From positions 2,560,116-2,624,115 of the forward strand of contig NZ_FSRO01000001.1 of assembly GCF_900143275.1 (NCBI RefSeq): DNA of 64,000 nt, in the 5' to 3' direction. The translations under genes and the position numbers were made by a program. Source of the stretch: Nitrosomonas cryotolerans ATCC 49181. Lineage in GTDB: Bacteria; Pseudomonadota; Gammaproteobacteria; Burkholderiales; Nitrosomonadaceae. Below, one piece after another: positions 32,059 through 43,959 of this stretch. The notes beneath the pieces were generated by a model. It did not search any database. It was not told the origin of the DNA and was given only the letters and a program-made list of their open reading frames with translations. Each line of letters starts with the position of its first letter. Position 1 is the first letter of the stretch.

Positions 32059-32700
32059 TTAACTCGTATCTTTATCTCTATGAGTTAATACTGCATCAAC
32101 GAGTCCATATTTTACTGACTCTGCCGCACTTAAAAAATTATCTCGATCGGTATCTTTTTCAATGACATCAACAGACTGATCCGTATGCTTTGCCATAATT
32201 TCATTCAAACGAGCCTTAAGATATAGAATCTCCTTCGCATGTATTTCAATATCAGAAGCCTGTCCTTGAAACCCCCCCATTGGCTGATGAATCATCACAC
32301 GCGAGTTTGGCAAACAAAAGCGTTTCCCTTTTGTCCCCGCTGTCAACAATAATGACCCCATACTTGCAGCTTGCCCCATACACAACGTACTCACATCAGG
32401 CTTAATATATTGCATGGTATCGTAAATTGCTAATCCAGCCGATACCAAACCACCGGGTGAGTTAATATAAAGATGAATATCTTTATCAGAGTTCTCTGAT
32501 TCCAAAAACAAAAACTGTGCTACGATTAAATTTGCAGATGCCTCAGTAACCGGGCCGACTAAAAAAACCACCCGCTCCTTTAATAAACGAGAATAAATGT
32601 CATACGCGCGTTCTCCTCGCCCGCTTGTTTCAATGACCATTGGTATTAAACCCAGATTCCTGGGTTCTAAATCACGCTGTAGTTCGAATTGCTGCACCAT
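32059..32700 (-). CDS. clpP: ATP-dependent Clp protease proteolytic subunit
   Basis: Serine protease forming a double heptameric chamber with ClpX. It has 213 residues. The nucleophile is in [15 protein letters not shown] (Ser near residue 111), the His in [15 protein letters not shown], and the Asp in the [10 protein letters not shown] region. The ATG lies one base after the trigger factor stop, so tig and clpP are translationally close-coupled. Confidence 0.97.
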   Translation of the reverse strand: MVQQFELQRDLEPRNLGLIPMVIETSGRGERAYDIYSRLLKERVVFLVGPVTEASANLIVAQFLFLESENSDKDIHLYINSPGGLVSAGLAIYDTMQYIKPDVSTLCMGQAASMGSLLLTAGTKGKRFCLPNSRVMIHQPMGGFQGQASDIEIHAKEILYLKARLNEIMAKHTDQSVDVIEKDTDRDNFLSAAESVKYGLVDAVLTHRDKDTS

Positions 32701-32701
32701 A

Positions 32702-34006
32702 TCAGGATATCCCCATCAATTCGTCGAATGTTATCGCTTTATCCACCACTTTAACTTTTTGTAACGCCCAGTTCACTACATTATCTTCCAGTACAATTGA
32801 TTCAGCTTCTTTAAGCCGTTCTGAAGCGGCATAATGCCATTTAATAACTTCATCTGGGTTTTCATAACCTTGCGCGGCATCTTCCACAACTCTGCGAATT
32901 TGCTCCGATTGTGCTTTCAACTCATGAATCTTCACTAATTCCGCCAGGATTAGACCCAACTTTACACGGTATTCCGCTTTATCTTGAAATAAATCCCGCG
33001 ATATAGGCATCTCTTTAGTTTTCATACCACGTGCTTCAAGATCATCACGAGTATTCTGCATTAATCGATCTAATTCCTGGTCAACTAAAAACTTAGGCGC
33101 TTCAATCTGAGTGGTATCCAGTAAAGATTGCATTATTTGTTCCTTAAGTCTTATCTTCACTCGTTTCGATACTTCTCTTTCCAGATTCGACTGAATCTCT
33201 TCTCTCATTTTTTCAATACTACCACCTTCAATTCCCAGCAACTTAGCAAATTCAGCATCTATTTCTGGTAATACCGGAGCTTCCACTGCGTTGATCTTCA
33301 CCTCAAAGGTGACTGTTTTACCAGCAATTTCTTTACCATGATAATTTTCTGGAAAAGTAATTTCAAATGACTTATTTTGTCCCACATCCATACCAATCAG
33401 CGATTCTTCAAAATCCTTGAGAAACTTACCCTCTCCCAGAATCAAGTTAACATTCTCAGCTTTGCCATCAGCAATATCATTACCATCAATAACACCGTGA
33501 TAATTAATATTAACCCGATCCAATTTCATAGCTGGGCGCGCCTCGGATCTATACTCCACTCGTTGCTTACGTACAATTTCTAGCGTTTTGTCAATATCAT
33601 CAGCATTCACTTGTACTAAAGGTTGCTCAATACTTTTCTGACTTAAATCACCAAGTACAATATCAGGATAGACTTCAAATATCACACTAAATGTATATTG
33701 AGTCTCTTCTTCGCTTGCTTGCTTTGCCTCAAAATGAGGATAACCTGCAATACGTAAATTCAGTTCTTTCACAGCATCATCAAATTCTTTTTGCAACATG
33801 TCATTCAAGACATCTTGTTGAAGCTGCAAACCATATTGCTGCGCGATAATTTTTAATGGCACTTTTCCAGGGCGGAAACCGTGTATCTTAGCTGTCTTTG
33901 CCAAACGCTTTAGGCGTTTCTCGACTTCTATTTGGATTTTCTCTTGAGAAGCCGTGATATCAAGACGGCGCTTCAATGCACCTAAGTTTTCTACATTTGA
34001 TCGCAT
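32702..34006 (-). CDS. tig: trigger factor
   Basis: Ribosome-associated chaperone and peptidyl-prolyl isomerase. Its 434 residues show the ribosome-binding signature [15 protein letters not shown] near residue 38, the FKBP-type domain ([19 protein letters not shown], then [19 protein letters not shown]) and a helical C-terminal domain. CAGGAAA precedes the ATG. It begins the protease/chaperone cluster and follows tRNA-Leu by about 100 bp on the same strand, a common betaproteobacterial order. Confidence 0.96.
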   Translation of the reverse strand: MRSNVENLGALKRRLDITASQEKIQIEVEKRLKRLAKTAKIHGFRPGKVPLKIIAQQYGLQLQQDVLNDMLQKEFDDAVKELNLRIAGYPHFEAKQASEEETQYTFSVIFEVYPDIVLGDLSQKSIEQPLVQVNADDIDKTLEIVRKQRVEYRSEARPAMKLDRVNINYHGVIDGNDIADGKAENVNLILGEGKFLKDFEESLIGMDVGQNKSFEITFPENYHGKEIAGKTVTFEVKINAVEAPVLPEIDAEFAKLLGIEGGSIEKMREEIQSNLEREVSKRVKIRLKEQIMQSLLDTTQIEAPKFLVDQELDRLMQNTRDDLEARGMKTKEMPISRDLFQDKAEYRVKLGLILAELVKIHELKAQSEQIRRVVEDAAQGYENPDEVIKWHYAASERLKEAESIVLEDNVVNWALQKVKVVDKAITFDELMGIS

Positions 34007-34110
34007 TAAATTTCCTGACTAATTCTCAATATTTAATATTGCAACAACTAGAAATTACAGCAACCAGAATTTTTGGTCATAAAATTACTGCAATTATTTA
34101 CTTATTGCCA

Positions 34111-34195
<85 letters not shown>

Positions 34196-34247
34196 ATACT
34201 ACCTTCGTCTCAACATCTCAGTTTCAACTTTTTAATTATACCTTTTT

Positions 34248-35027
34248 CTACAAACCGTCGCAGTCATACCATTCATTACTTTGACAAAACACTATCTGAC
34301 CACTAATTTTTTTACTATCTGGTCCCATCAGATACAAGTAGGCGGGCATCAGATCTTCTGGCTGAATCAATGTATCTTTGACTTCACCTGGATGCGTTTT
34401 AGCACGCTGAGGCGTATTAACAGGGCCTGGAATAAGTGCGTTAATACGTATATCTGGCAATACCTCCCATTCATCTGCCTGAATTTTTACCAATGCTTCA
34501 ATGCCGGCCTTTGCTACGGCAAATCCGCCCCAATAAGCAGTCGGATTGTGGCCAAAAGTAGTAGCAGTCATAATAACGCAAGCATCAGGAGAAGCTTTAA
34601 GTAACGGGGAACAAGCACGCGTCAATGCAAATGGTGCAATCAAATTAATTTGTAGCATGGATCGCCATTGCTCAAGCGTCTGATTTTCCAGTGGACTCAA
34701 GCCAGAAACAGATGCTGCATTATGCAAAATACCGTCTAATCGACCTAATTGCTGATCAATTGCCTGAGCCATCACTTTAAAATCTTTGTCCTCAGCTTTT
34801 TCTAGATCAAGCGGATAGATAATCGCCTGTGCTTTATTTGTTGCTTCAATTTCATCATAAACCTGTTCTAACTTCTCAACCTGACGTCCATGTAAAATTA
34901 CAGTTGCACCATAATCAGCGTATGTTAATGCTGCAGCACGACCCAATCCTTGGCCAGCGCCGGTAACAAGAATTACACGATCTTTCAGTAGATCTTTCGT
35001 TGCTGAATAGCCCTTAATTTTATTCAT
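34248..35027 (-). CDS. SDR-family oxidoreductase, YciK-like
   Basis: Short-chain dehydrogenase fold of 259 residues. The Rossmann motif TGAGQGLGRA near residue 23 and LHNAASVSG near 103 are intact. In the catalytic region, TAYWGGFAVAKAGIE has Phe where the classical YxxxK motif has Tyr, and the usual Ser position is Thr (MTATTF). From memory, YciK-like proteins of betaproteobacteria often carry a WGGF(A/G)VSK motif, so this may be a family trait and not damage. The reaction is unknown. It lies upstream of tRNA-Leu on the same strand. Confidence 0.82.
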   Translation of the reverse strand: MNKIKGYSATKDLLKDRVILVTGAGQGLGRAAALTYADYGATVILHGRQVEKLEQVYDEIEATNKAQAIIYPLDLEKAEDKDFKVMAQAIDQQLGRLDGILHNAASVSGLSPLENQTLEQWRSMLQINLIAPFALTRACSPLLKASPDACVIMTATTFGHNPTAYWGGFAVAKAGIEALVKIQADEWEVLPDIRINALIPGPVNTPQRAKTHPGEVKDTLIQPEDLMPAYLYLMGPDSKKISGQIVFCQSNEWYDCDGL

Positions 35028-35970
35028 ACTTAAAACTGTGCGTTGATAAATTTTCAGTATATGCTTACAGAATTAACCAGAAACATCGCGTTCACATTCA
35101 TTATGAGAAACTATTATTTTGTTTATTCCATAACTCTGATCGCCAACTCTAATATTCAGCAAGAAACCACCCTTTCCTTCTCTGACAACCTGATATTATT
35201 TCGTCAAAATTAATTTGATATATACATTTTCGTAAATGTTGACTAATCTGATATCGAACTCTCTTCCTCAATTCCATCAGAAGATGATCGGAGACCTTTG
35301 CAAAACCCCAATAGTTGAAAAATTAACCATTTATAATCAATAGTATAAAGCTTCTATCGAGGACTTTTGCAAAAGTCTCGATCGGTAATATCGGAGTTTA
35401 TTTCTAATTTATCCTGAACCTGAAAGTGTTCAAGCAACAAATGATTTCTCCAAAAGACAGTAACGTAAATTATTTATCCTCTGGAATATTTGATCTTACT
35501 CGAATCACAATTCAGATTTTGAATAAATGCATCGCATATAATATTCGCTGGCCCGTATCCGTTTAGAATACTCAGCAAATCATTAATCACAGATTATCTG
35601 ATAGAGAAAGACTAGCATGTATTCAATAAATTAGTATTTAAATATACACTCGTTCTCTCAGCCTGCTTCTTATTACCTGGCGTGCAATAATATATATAAC
35701 TATTTGATATATATTGGATTACAACTCGATTAAAAAACTCAGCATTTGTAAAAAGATTGACCCATCTACATTCTAATTTTTCTAATTTCATCATTCTGAT
35801 TTCGCCATTCACACCTTGACCATCCAGAATAAGCCCAGAATAAGCCAAACAGAATTCAAACTCAGTATATTCTAACAAATTTAGACGCACTGTTTGAAGT
35901 ATGATACTTTATCTGCCATATCAAAAACAAATAATAAAAAAATAAAAAGCAGATCAATATCAATTTCCGT
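35028..35970. other. intergenic, about 940 bp, with one MITE
   Basis: No recognisable gene. Contents are MITE copy 5 (35291-35379) and AT-rich sequence. A minus-strand frame at 35612-35890 has no recognised similarity, no ribosome binding site and an unusual composition, so I do not call it. Confidence 0.5.
35291..35379 (-). repeat. MITE copy 5 (89 bp) with GATCG target repeat
   Basis: Begins GAGACCTTTGCAAAACCCC and ends CTTTTGCAAAAGTCTC. Perfect 5-bp direct repeats GATCG flank it (35286-35290 and 35380-35384), so it is a clean insertion in intergenic DNA. Confidence 0.92.
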
Positions 35971-35980
35971 AACATACCAA

Positions 35981-36017
35981 ACCGGCAAATCCTGTAACCA
36001 AAACAGGATTTGCCGGT
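35981..36017 (-). terminator. strong hairpin, probable groEL terminator
   Basis: Perfect 14-bp inverted repeat ACCGGCAAATCCTG (35981-35994) and CAGGATTTGCCGGT (36004-36017) with a 9-nt loop. It lies about 36 nt beyond the groEL stop. The following minus-strand sequence TTGGTATGTT is only moderately T-rich, so it is a terminator or 3' stabiliser. Confidence 0.68.
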
Positions 36018-36052
36018 CCGTTAGCAAACCAGGGTTTTTTGGTCTGAGTATG

Positions 36053-37741
<1,689 letters not shown>

Positions 37742-37762
37742 TTAAGCTATCAATTGAAAAGA

Positions 37763-38053
37763 TTAACCTTCAATTACGCCCATAATATCTTCTTCTCGCA
37801 TGACCAAGAGTTCTTCTCCCTGAACTTTTACTGATTGTCCAGAATATTTACCAAACAATACTTTGTCACCCACCTTTACTTCCAGTGCACGCACATTACC
37901 ATCATCACCCACTTTACCTTTACCCACCGCCATAATTTCACCTTGATCAGGTTTCTCTGCCGCACTATCAGGAATAACAATACCTGACGAGGTCTTGCGT
38001 TCTTCTTCCAAGCGTTTGACAATCACACGATCATGTAAAGGACGAATTTTCAT
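37763..38053 (-). CDS. groS: co-chaperonin GroES (10 kDa)
   Basis: Heptameric lid of the GroEL chamber. The 96-residue length is standard when starting at [20 protein letters not shown], so I chose ATG at 38053; GGGAGA lies about 9 nt upstream and would itself be translated if the ATG at 38068 were used. The mobile loop [14 protein letters not shown] and [15 protein letters not shown] are typical. Expression is likely repressed by HrcA through the CIRCE element 120 bp upstream. Confidence 0.97.
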   Translation of the reverse strand: MKIRPLHDRVIVKRLEEERKTSSGIVIPDSAAEKPDQGEIMAVGKGKVGDDGNVRALEVKVGDKVLFGKYSGQSVKVQGEELLVMREEDIMGVIEG

Positions 38054-38172
38054 GCCTATTTCTCCCATTAGAAAATTAATAATTCGGAATTTGTAAAATA
38101 ATTTGTACTTCGTACGTATGAACGATTAAATTAATTCAAAGATATTCACGATAACGATACAAAAAATCAATA

Positions 38173-38199
38173 TTAGCACTCACTGCTAACGAGTGCTAA
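38173..38199. promoter_or_regulatory. CIRCE operator (HrcA binding site) of groESL
   Basis: Perfect consensus TTAGCACTC-N9-GAGTGCTAA at 38173-38181 and 38191-38199. It lies 120 bp upstream of groES. HrcA repression relieved on heat shock is established for this element; an hrcA gene is not in the window. Confidence 0.97.
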
Positions 38200-38362
38200 T
38201 AATAGGGTCTATTAACTAAAATTTCAAGACAATGAGCAATAAATATTTATCAGGACTAGCTTAAAAATAGGCTGACATCCTTTCATACAAACAAAACAGC
38301 ATGAAACCTTCCCACCTTAGCTGAATAAATAATGAAATAACAAGAATAAAAATAAACTTTGA

Positions 38363-38451
38363 GAGACTTTTGCGAAAGTCCTCACCAGAAGTTTTATACT
38401 ACTGATTATAAAGTATTAATTTTTTAACTATTGGGGTTTTGCAAAGGTCTC
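38363..38451 (+). repeat. MITE copy 6 (89 bp) with TTTGA target repeat
   Basis: Begins GAGACTTTTGCGAAAG and ends GGGTTTTGCAAAGGTCTC. Perfect 5-bp direct repeats TTTGA flank it (38358-38362 and 38452-38456). Confidence 0.92.
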
Positions 38452-38535
38452 TTTGAGTCACTGAAATTGAAACAGCGTTGAGACAAGGCAGTGTGTTGAT
38501 AAATATTGATGCCATCATTGGCTGAGAAATATTAC

Positions 38536-38624
38536 GAGGCTTTTGCAAAAGTTCTCGTCAGAAGTTTTTGGCTATTGATTATAAAGGATTAATTTTTCAA
38601 CTATTGGGGTTTTGCAAAGGTCTC
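38536..38624 (+). repeat. MITE copy 7 (89 bp)
   Basis: Begins GAGGCTTTTGCAAAAG and ends GGGTTTTGCAAAGGTCTC. Only TAC is repeated directly at both ends (38533-38535 and 38625-38627), so its target repeat has decayed or was shorter. Confidence 0.88.
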
Positions 38625-38839
38625 TACCGGATAATCGACGACTGGCTGGGCATCCCTCTAATTCTATCAGCAAACAGATTCAATCACACGGCTTGATGAT
38701 TAAGAGCACGGGGGGAACGATGATTGGGCCACATTAGGATTGAAATCAACAATCTGCCCTAGAATAATCGTATCATACTATAAGACTTATAGCCTACATT
38801 CTATCAATTTATTAAGAAAATTCAGAATTCTACTGATAT

Positions 38840-41758
38840 TTACCTGGTTTTTTCATCAAAAAATTTATTATAAGGCGCTGGTTTGCCAATAAAATAACCC
38901 TGCGCATAATCTATATCCATCTTCTCAATCAAAGAAAACACCCCCTCGTTCTCAACGAACTCAGCTGTAATTTTCTTACCAAATCCCCTCGCTACGCTAC
39001 ACAAGGCATTTACCAGAATCTGATCATCCTTACTGTCTGTTAAATTTCGAATGAATGATCCATCGATCTTAACTGCATCAATAGGAAGCTCTCTTAAATA
39101 GTAAAAAGAGGAGAAACCGACACCAAAATCATCTAATGTAAAGCCACACCCCAGTTTCTTGATTTCAACCATGAGTCCACGAGCCCTCGGCAAGTTCTCC
39201 AGCGCAGCCGTTTCTGTAATTTCAAACATTAAAGTTCTTGGATCTAAGTCATGATAAGCAAGCGTTTGCTTTAATATAGGCAATAACTCAGAATCATTGA
39301 ATGCATGTGCAGATAAATTAATTGAGAAATTGACATGATGTCCACCTTGATTAATTGCAGCTGCTTGTGCAATCGCTTTACGCAATACCATATGATCAAT
39401 GGCATGAATGAGCCCGGTATGTTCTGCAGCCTGAATAAAACCTGCGGGAGGAAGTATCGTGCCATCTATATCACGCATACGCAATAACACTTCATAATGC
39501 GTAATATTTCTACTACGGATATCCATAATAGGTTGTAAATAAAGTAGAAAATTGTCATGTAGATGGGAATATTCAATCCGTTCCTTCCAATATACCAGTG
39601 TGTGCATACGTTCAAGACTGCGATCATTACTTGAAAATAAGTAACAAGCATTACGTCCCGTATCCTTAGCATGATACATGGCGAGATCCGCGGCAGCTAA
39701 CAAATCATGCACATTGTTTCCATGCTCAGGAAAAAGTGCAATACCAATGCTAGCCGATATTTTGTGTGTTCGATTGTTTATGGTTATTTGCACCTCACCG
39801 AGATGATCAAGAATTTTTCTTGCAACAACAAGTGCGCCCTCTCCATTGATCTCAGGCAATATAATTGCAAATTCATCTCCACCCAGGCGACCGATTATAT
39901 CGTCAGTACGAACCGCATGAAACAATATACCTGCAACCATTTTGAGTATGGTGTCGCCGGCTTGATGTCCACTTGTATCATTTATATATTTAAATCGATC
40001 CAAATCAAAAAATAACAGTGCACCAGAGTGGCGATATCTACCAGCCCGGCTTAATATCTGCTCTAACTCTTCACTAAAGCGGCGTCTATTAAACAAGTTA
40101 GTTAATGGATCATGATCCGCCAGCCAAGCCAAATGTCCCTCTACTCGTTTATATTCAGTTATATCGAGGCCTACCGACAGGACTGATGGACCATCTTCGG
40201 AATACCAGGTAAGGCGGGAGTGCATCCAAACAACATGACGAGTTGATCCATCCTTACAATAAGTAATTGCCTCATGTCGGAATTGTGCTTTTTGTCCGCG
40301 ACGTATTTCTTCAAAGCAAACAAATAAATCTCGCAATCCGCCTCCAGGATCTAGAATGCTCAAAAAAGGAACACCTTTTAATTCTCCTTCGGTATAGTGC
40401 GTCAGCATCTCTCCATACGTATTCAATGAAATTATTTTCCCGCTCAAATCCTGTGTCAGCACAATGACTTGAGCGGAATCAAGTAAATGTGCAATAAAAT
40501 CCCGCTCTTTACTCAACTCATCTCTTTGCTGAATCAAGATTTTGGTTCGCGAAGAAACCTCGTTTTCAAGCCTCTCTAATTGAAGTGATAGAGTCATTGC
40601 GGCTTCATAGAGCATATCAATTTCATCTCTGAATTTTTTTTTCAACTCAGCAGAAAAAAGAGTCGAACGAAAACTTTCAAATTTACCGTTCGCCAGAAGA
40701 GGTAATGTAAAAGCCACATCCTTTAGCCGAGATAATAATCCCGTAAAAATAACGTATAATAAAACTCCAGAAAATATGAGCCCAAATAAACCAATTATGG
40801 CTATCTGCCATATCAATTCGTGAATATTATTCACCGCGGCAGTCACATCAGTAATAACCACTAAATATCCAGCATCGGTCGCAACAGAACCAGCTAAGGG
40901 AAATAACTTGATTTGTCTATACAACTCATTCCATTTAACCTGAACACCATCGTTTAACTTACTAATTTCCGGATACTCCCGCACGACCTTAGCAAGGATC
41001 TTACGATTCTCGTCCCTATTAGTAAGAGCCGTTATGCGAACACCCCACTGCGAGATTCGTTTGTCATCGTTTTGATTGGATAAACCATTCGGATTTCTTA
41101 CAAACAGACCAATATCAGCACCCGATACTTTCCTAAATGCCAAGAGAGCATCAGCTAAAGAAATTCCAATCATCACCACCCCGGCCTTATGGCCTTCCAC
41201 CAATAAAGGAGCAATGGTGTATTGCATACAGCTTTTTCCACAAACCAAGGGATTAATCGGTACCTCCTGATGATTCACACGAGCAACCCAATCCAATACT
41301 TCATCATTGTTATCTACAGCGGATTCAACCCCCCCCCAATTCGCTACTAGTTGGTTTGACTGATTATAGAAACGAACAAACTCAACCCCATTATGAAATT
41401 GTAACAATGTCCAGTGCCGATCAAATACCTCACCAATTTCACTTTCATCACCCTTGAGCAAAACCGCACCCATTCCATCTAAAAATGGAATCATTTCCGC
41501 TACCCTATGCAAATCTTGCGAAGTATCTTCAAGTAACCGATCAACTTCTCTTGCGTAACGTTTGTACCCTATATCCCGTTGATTCTCAAAGTCAGCGATT
41601 AATCCCCAATAACTCACAATACAAAACAACATCACAATCGCTAGTAGGATTAAGCTACTCAGTAGTGAAATTTTCCACTTCAAACTAAGAAATACCTTAT
41701 CCTTAGTATTACCAATAGGATAGGATTCAGCTATAACTTCTACAGAATTTTGTTTCAT
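38840..41758 (-). CDS. membrane-bound PAS-GGDEF-EAL cyclic-di-GMP signalling protein
   Basis: 972-residue sensor that may make and/or degrade cyclic di-GMP. A membrane helix (about 30-52), a large periplasmic Cache-like sensor (55-310), a second helix (316-340), a coiled coil (390-425) and a PAS domain (about 430-545) precede GGDEF and EAL. The cyclase site GRLGGDEFAIILPE is intact and has an RTDD inhibitory site five residues upstream. The EAL domain reads EVL in HYEVLLRM but keeps FEITETAAL, LDDFGVGFSSFYYL and VKIDGSFIRNL, so activity is plausible. It starts 12 nt after an outer-membrane barrel gene, in one unit with a PstS-like protein. Confidence 0.92.
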   Translation of the reverse strand: MKQNSVEVIAESYPIGNTKDKVFLSLKWKISLLSSLILLAIVMLFCIVSYWGLIADFENQRDIGYKRYAREVDRLLEDTSQDLHRVAEMIPFLDGMGAVLLKGDESEIGEVFDRHWTLLQFHNGVEFVRFYNQSNQLVANWGGVESAVDNNDEVLDWVARVNHQEVPINPLVCGKSCMQYTIAPLLVEGHKAGVVMIGISLADALLAFRKVSGADIGLFVRNPNGLSNQNDDKRISQWGVRITALTNRDENRKILAKVVREYPEISKLNDGVQVKWNELYRQIKLFPLAGSVATDAGYLVVITDVTAAVNNIHELIWQIAIIGLFGLIFSGVLLYVIFTGLLSRLKDVAFTLPLLANGKFESFRSTLFSAELKKKFRDEIDMLYEAAMTLSLQLERLENEVSSRTKILIQQRDELSKERDFIAHLLDSAQVIVLTQDLSGKIISLNTYGEMLTHYTEGELKGVPFLSILDPGGGLRDLFVCFEEIRRGQKAQFRHEAITYCKDGSTRHVVWMHSRLTWYSEDGPSVLSVGLDITEYKRVEGHLAWLADHDPLTNLFNRRRFSEELEQILSRAGRYRHSGALLFFDLDRFKYINDTSGHQAGDTILKMVAGILFHAVRTDDIIGRLGGDEFAIILPEINGEGALVVARKILDHLGEVQITINNRTHKISASIGIALFPEHGNNVHDLLAAADLAMYHAKDTGRNACYLFSSNDRSLERMHTLVYWKERIEYSHLHDNFLLYLQPIMDIRSRNITHYEVLLRMRDIDGTILPPAGFIQAAEHTGLIHAIDHMVLRKAIAQAAAINQGGHHVNFSINLSAHAFNDSELLPILKQTLAYHDLDPRTLMFEITETAALENLPRARGLMVEIKKLGCGFTLDDFGVGFSSFYYLRELPIDAVKIDGSFIRNLTDSKDDQILVNALCSVARGFGKKITAEFVENEGVFSLIEKMDIDYAQGYFIGKPAPYNKFFDEKTR

Positions 41759-41770
41759 CAGAATTTGTAC

Positions 41771-43033
41771 TTAAAAACGATAAGAAGCCTGAACGGAGAA
41801 AAGATTCCAGTGCTGACGAGTATCTACAGAATTAGGATTATCCAGAACGGAAAGCCAGGCTGTCCCATTAATGCGATGATATTCGGTACGCAACATAAAC
41901 TCAGGTGTGATATTCCAACGCAAACCTACCGTGATATCCTTTGCAAAACGACTGTACCTTGGTTGACCAGACCTTGAAGCAAATTCTTTCCCATCCCGAT
42001 CTTCCCGATCTGTAAAAAGGAGATCGTAGCGCAAAACGCCTTCCCAGTGCGGATTAAAACGATAGGTACCTTGGAAGTAATAGCTTTCCCCAAAAAAATC
42101 TGTATCTGGAATTACTCCAAAATTATTATATTTAAAATGTCGCAGTGCATACTCAGAAGTCAAACTCCAATGTTCAGTATTGTATTGTGCAGAAAAGATG
42201 AAAGGAGAAAACTGAATTGATCCTGCACTGATTGCGTCAAACTTACCAGGATCATAACCAATATTAACTTGTGCACCACTAACAGAAAAACGCAACCGCC
42301 CATCATTACTTTCATACGAGCCACGACCAATATATGATAATTTCGGTGTCAGGTCACCCGGCCTATCATTACTGAGCAGTGCCAGCTCAGTATCTTTATC
42401 ATCCACTATTGGTCTTATAAATCCGAATTGAAAAAAGAAATTGCCAATATTTGTACTAGAAGTTTCTCCATAAAGTTGTACGGCATCTGAAGAAAGTGCG
42501 AGATTACGTGTACGATCAAAATAAATAGATTGTGGCAATAAAATACTCGGCCGCGTAAAAGCCATGTCACGCGTGTCATTATAAAAACCCAACGGATTTT
42601 TTAATCGGCCAATACGCAAACCAAATTGATTTGTTTCGCGTGAGATTAACCGATAATCAAGAAAGCCATAGTCAAGACGAGGAATCCCAGAATTCCCTTT
42701 ACCTGCACGACGAGAAAGCGCTTGTGCCGAAATTTGTAATTTGGGTAAAATCCGTAACGAAGCATTCAATCCAATTTCTGTAAAACCAAAACTACCTTTC
42801 TTGTCACTATCGCCAAAAACATCATTACCTGATGTTTTTATGTATGCTTGGCTCGCAAACCCATGAATCTGCAGATCGCCTTGGCGTTCTGCCTCACGCA
42901 GCCATTCTATCGCTGAGCTAACAAAACCAGTATCCTTGAAAGATTTATCGAGATCTTCAGCCTGGACGGAAAAACTCCCCAAGATAATCAATATAGTAAT
43001 CGGACTAATTATTCGTTTATAATGGCCGAGCAT
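41771..43033 (-). CDS. outer-membrane beta-barrel protein (porin-like)
   Basis: About 420 residues. The signal peptide MLGHYKRIISPITILIILGS ends FSVQA before EDLDKSF. The mature protein is rich in alternating strands (LQIHGFASQAYIKTSGNDVF, FGLRIGRLKNPLGFYNDTRD) and ends with FSVQASYRF, a C-terminal Phe typical of barrel proteins. The start is uncertain: ATG at 43033 lies 4 nt after the upstream gene's stop, whereas ATGs at 43057 and 43141 would overlap it. Substrate unknown. The neighbouring PstS-like protein and c-di-GMP sensor suggest a shared ligand or signal. Confidence 0.8.
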   Translation of the reverse strand: MLGHYKRIISPITILIILGSFSVQAEDLDKSFKDTGFVSSAIEWLREAERQGDLQIHGFASQAYIKTSGNDVFGDSDKKGSFGFTEIGLNASLRILPKLQISAQALSRRAGKGNSGIPRLDYGFLDYRLISRETNQFGLRIGRLKNPLGFYNDTRDMAFTRPSILLPQSIYFDRTRNLALSSDAVQLYGETSSTNIGNFFFQFGFIRPIVDDKDTELALLSNDRPGDLTPKLSYIGRGSYESNDGRLRFSVSGAQVNIGYDPGKFDAISAGSIQFSPFIFSAQYNTEHWSLTSEYALRHFKYNNFGVIPDTDFFGESYYFQGTYRFNPHWEGVLRYDLLFTDREDRDGKEFASRSGQPRYSRFAKDITVGLRWNITPEFMLRTEYHRINGTAWLSVLDNPNSVDTRQHWNLFSVQASYRF

Positions 43034-43037
43034 GCTG

Positions 43038-43484
43038 TTACTGAATCTGGAGTACATCAACTCTATCATTATTAATATCTGCTTTCCATAAATAACCAAT
43101 TGCACCAGGTGTGTTAGCAACTTTTGCAAGCATTTCTTCACTTGAATTTACTTTGATTGGAGCCTGGCCGGTGCCTGAAAACACCAATCTATCCCAAGCC
43201 AGACGAAGCTGGTAAGAAAATATATTCAATTTTTCTTTACAAAATTTCTGATGCAGAGAAGCATCATCGGACATCACAAAAACTCTGATCATGGCTCCAT
43301 TTGACCAGGTGTGCAGTCGCATACCAAAAATAGCACGCAAGGATTTTATAGACAGATTCTTATCGCTAACATCTGGATGAATAATTACTTCATATTGACC
43401 ATCTGCCCAAACGTTACACGCAGCGCTTTGTATATAGAAAAAAATAAATATCTGGACAATGCATCGGCAAAACACATTCGTCAT
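43038..43484 (-). CDS. small PstS-like periplasmic binding protein
   Basis: 148 residues with a signal peptide (MTNVFCRCIVQIFIFFYIQS then AACNVWA). The mature part resembles the short phosphate-binding-protein-like family (PBP-like): EVIIHPDVSDKNLSIKSLRA then IFGMRLHTWSNG, and AKVANTPGAIGYLWKAD near the end. GAIGY is the hallmark of PstS-type proteins. ATG at 43484 is preferred to a GTG at 43520 because it gives a normal signal peptide. It is the first gene of a probable three-gene operon with an outer-membrane barrel and a PAS-GGDEF-EAL protein. No ABC transporter subunits are nearby, so a sensory rather than transport role is possible. Confidence 0.8.
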   Translation of the reverse strand: MTNVFCRCIVQIFIFFYIQSAACNVWADGQYEVIIHPDVSDKNLSIKSLRAIFGMRLHTWSNGAMIRVFVMSDDASLHQKFCKEKLNIFSYQLRLAWDRLVFSGTGQAPIKVNSSEEMLAKVANTPGAIGYLWKADINNDRVDVLQIQ

Positions 43485-43666
43485 CGTCCCGCCATAATTT
43501 TCTCTACTTCTTTCACACACGTTAGCTTAAATAAGCAGAAGTTTATACACAAAAATAAAGCTATATTAAACAATATATTACCCACATTTACTTGAAGTTT
43601 TTATTAAGGGATAAGAAATTTAATTATGAAAAATATGAGGCTCTTATAAAAACGAAAAAATCTCAT

Positions 43667-43771
43667 ATGACACATTCACACCGCAGGCATGATATATCAG
43701 ACGAAGTATGGGCGCTACTTGAGACTCATTTGCTTGGCCGCCAAGGCGTTTGGAGAGGAATGGCTAGATAG
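43667..43771 (+). pseudogene. IS5-family transposase, N-terminal relic
   Basis: Plus-strand reading from ATG at 43667 gives MTHSHRRHDISDEVWALLET, then HLLGRQGVWRGMAR and a stop. This matches the start of ISL2/IS1031-like IS5-family transposases (HDISDxxWxLLExHLPGRxGxWGG). Downstream debris is unreadable and is followed by a MITE at 43871. It differs from the intact IS5-type element at the left of the window. Confidence 0.7.
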
Positions 43772-43870
43772 TGCAATCATCAGATACTTGCCCAGAGAGC
43801 CGTGCATCTGATTTGCACAGCGGCGAGGAATGAAGCGGGAGATCAAAAACTGACAGTCGTCTGATTATCC

Positions 43871-43959
43871 GAGACTTTTGCAAAAGCCCTCGCCAGAAGT
43901 TTTCGTCCATCGATTATAAAAAGTTAATTTTTCAACTATTGGGGTTTTGCAAAGGTCTC
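43871..43959 (+). repeat. MITE copy 8 (89 bp) with TATCC target repeat
   Basis: Begins GAGACTTTTGCAAAAG and ends GGGTTTTGCAAAGGTCTC. Perfect 5-bp direct repeats TATCC flank it (43866-43870 and 43960-43964). Confidence 0.92.

Larger units (their letters stand above)
38200..38839. other. intergenic, 640 bp, with two MITEs
   Basis: Contains MITE copies 6 and 7, only 84 bp apart and in the same orientation, plus AT-rich DNA. No gene seen. Confidence 0.6.

Noticed and set aside
35612..35890. Minus-strand frame of 92 codons
   Set aside because: No recognised similarity, no ribosome binding site, AT-rich and lying in repeat-containing intergenic DNA.
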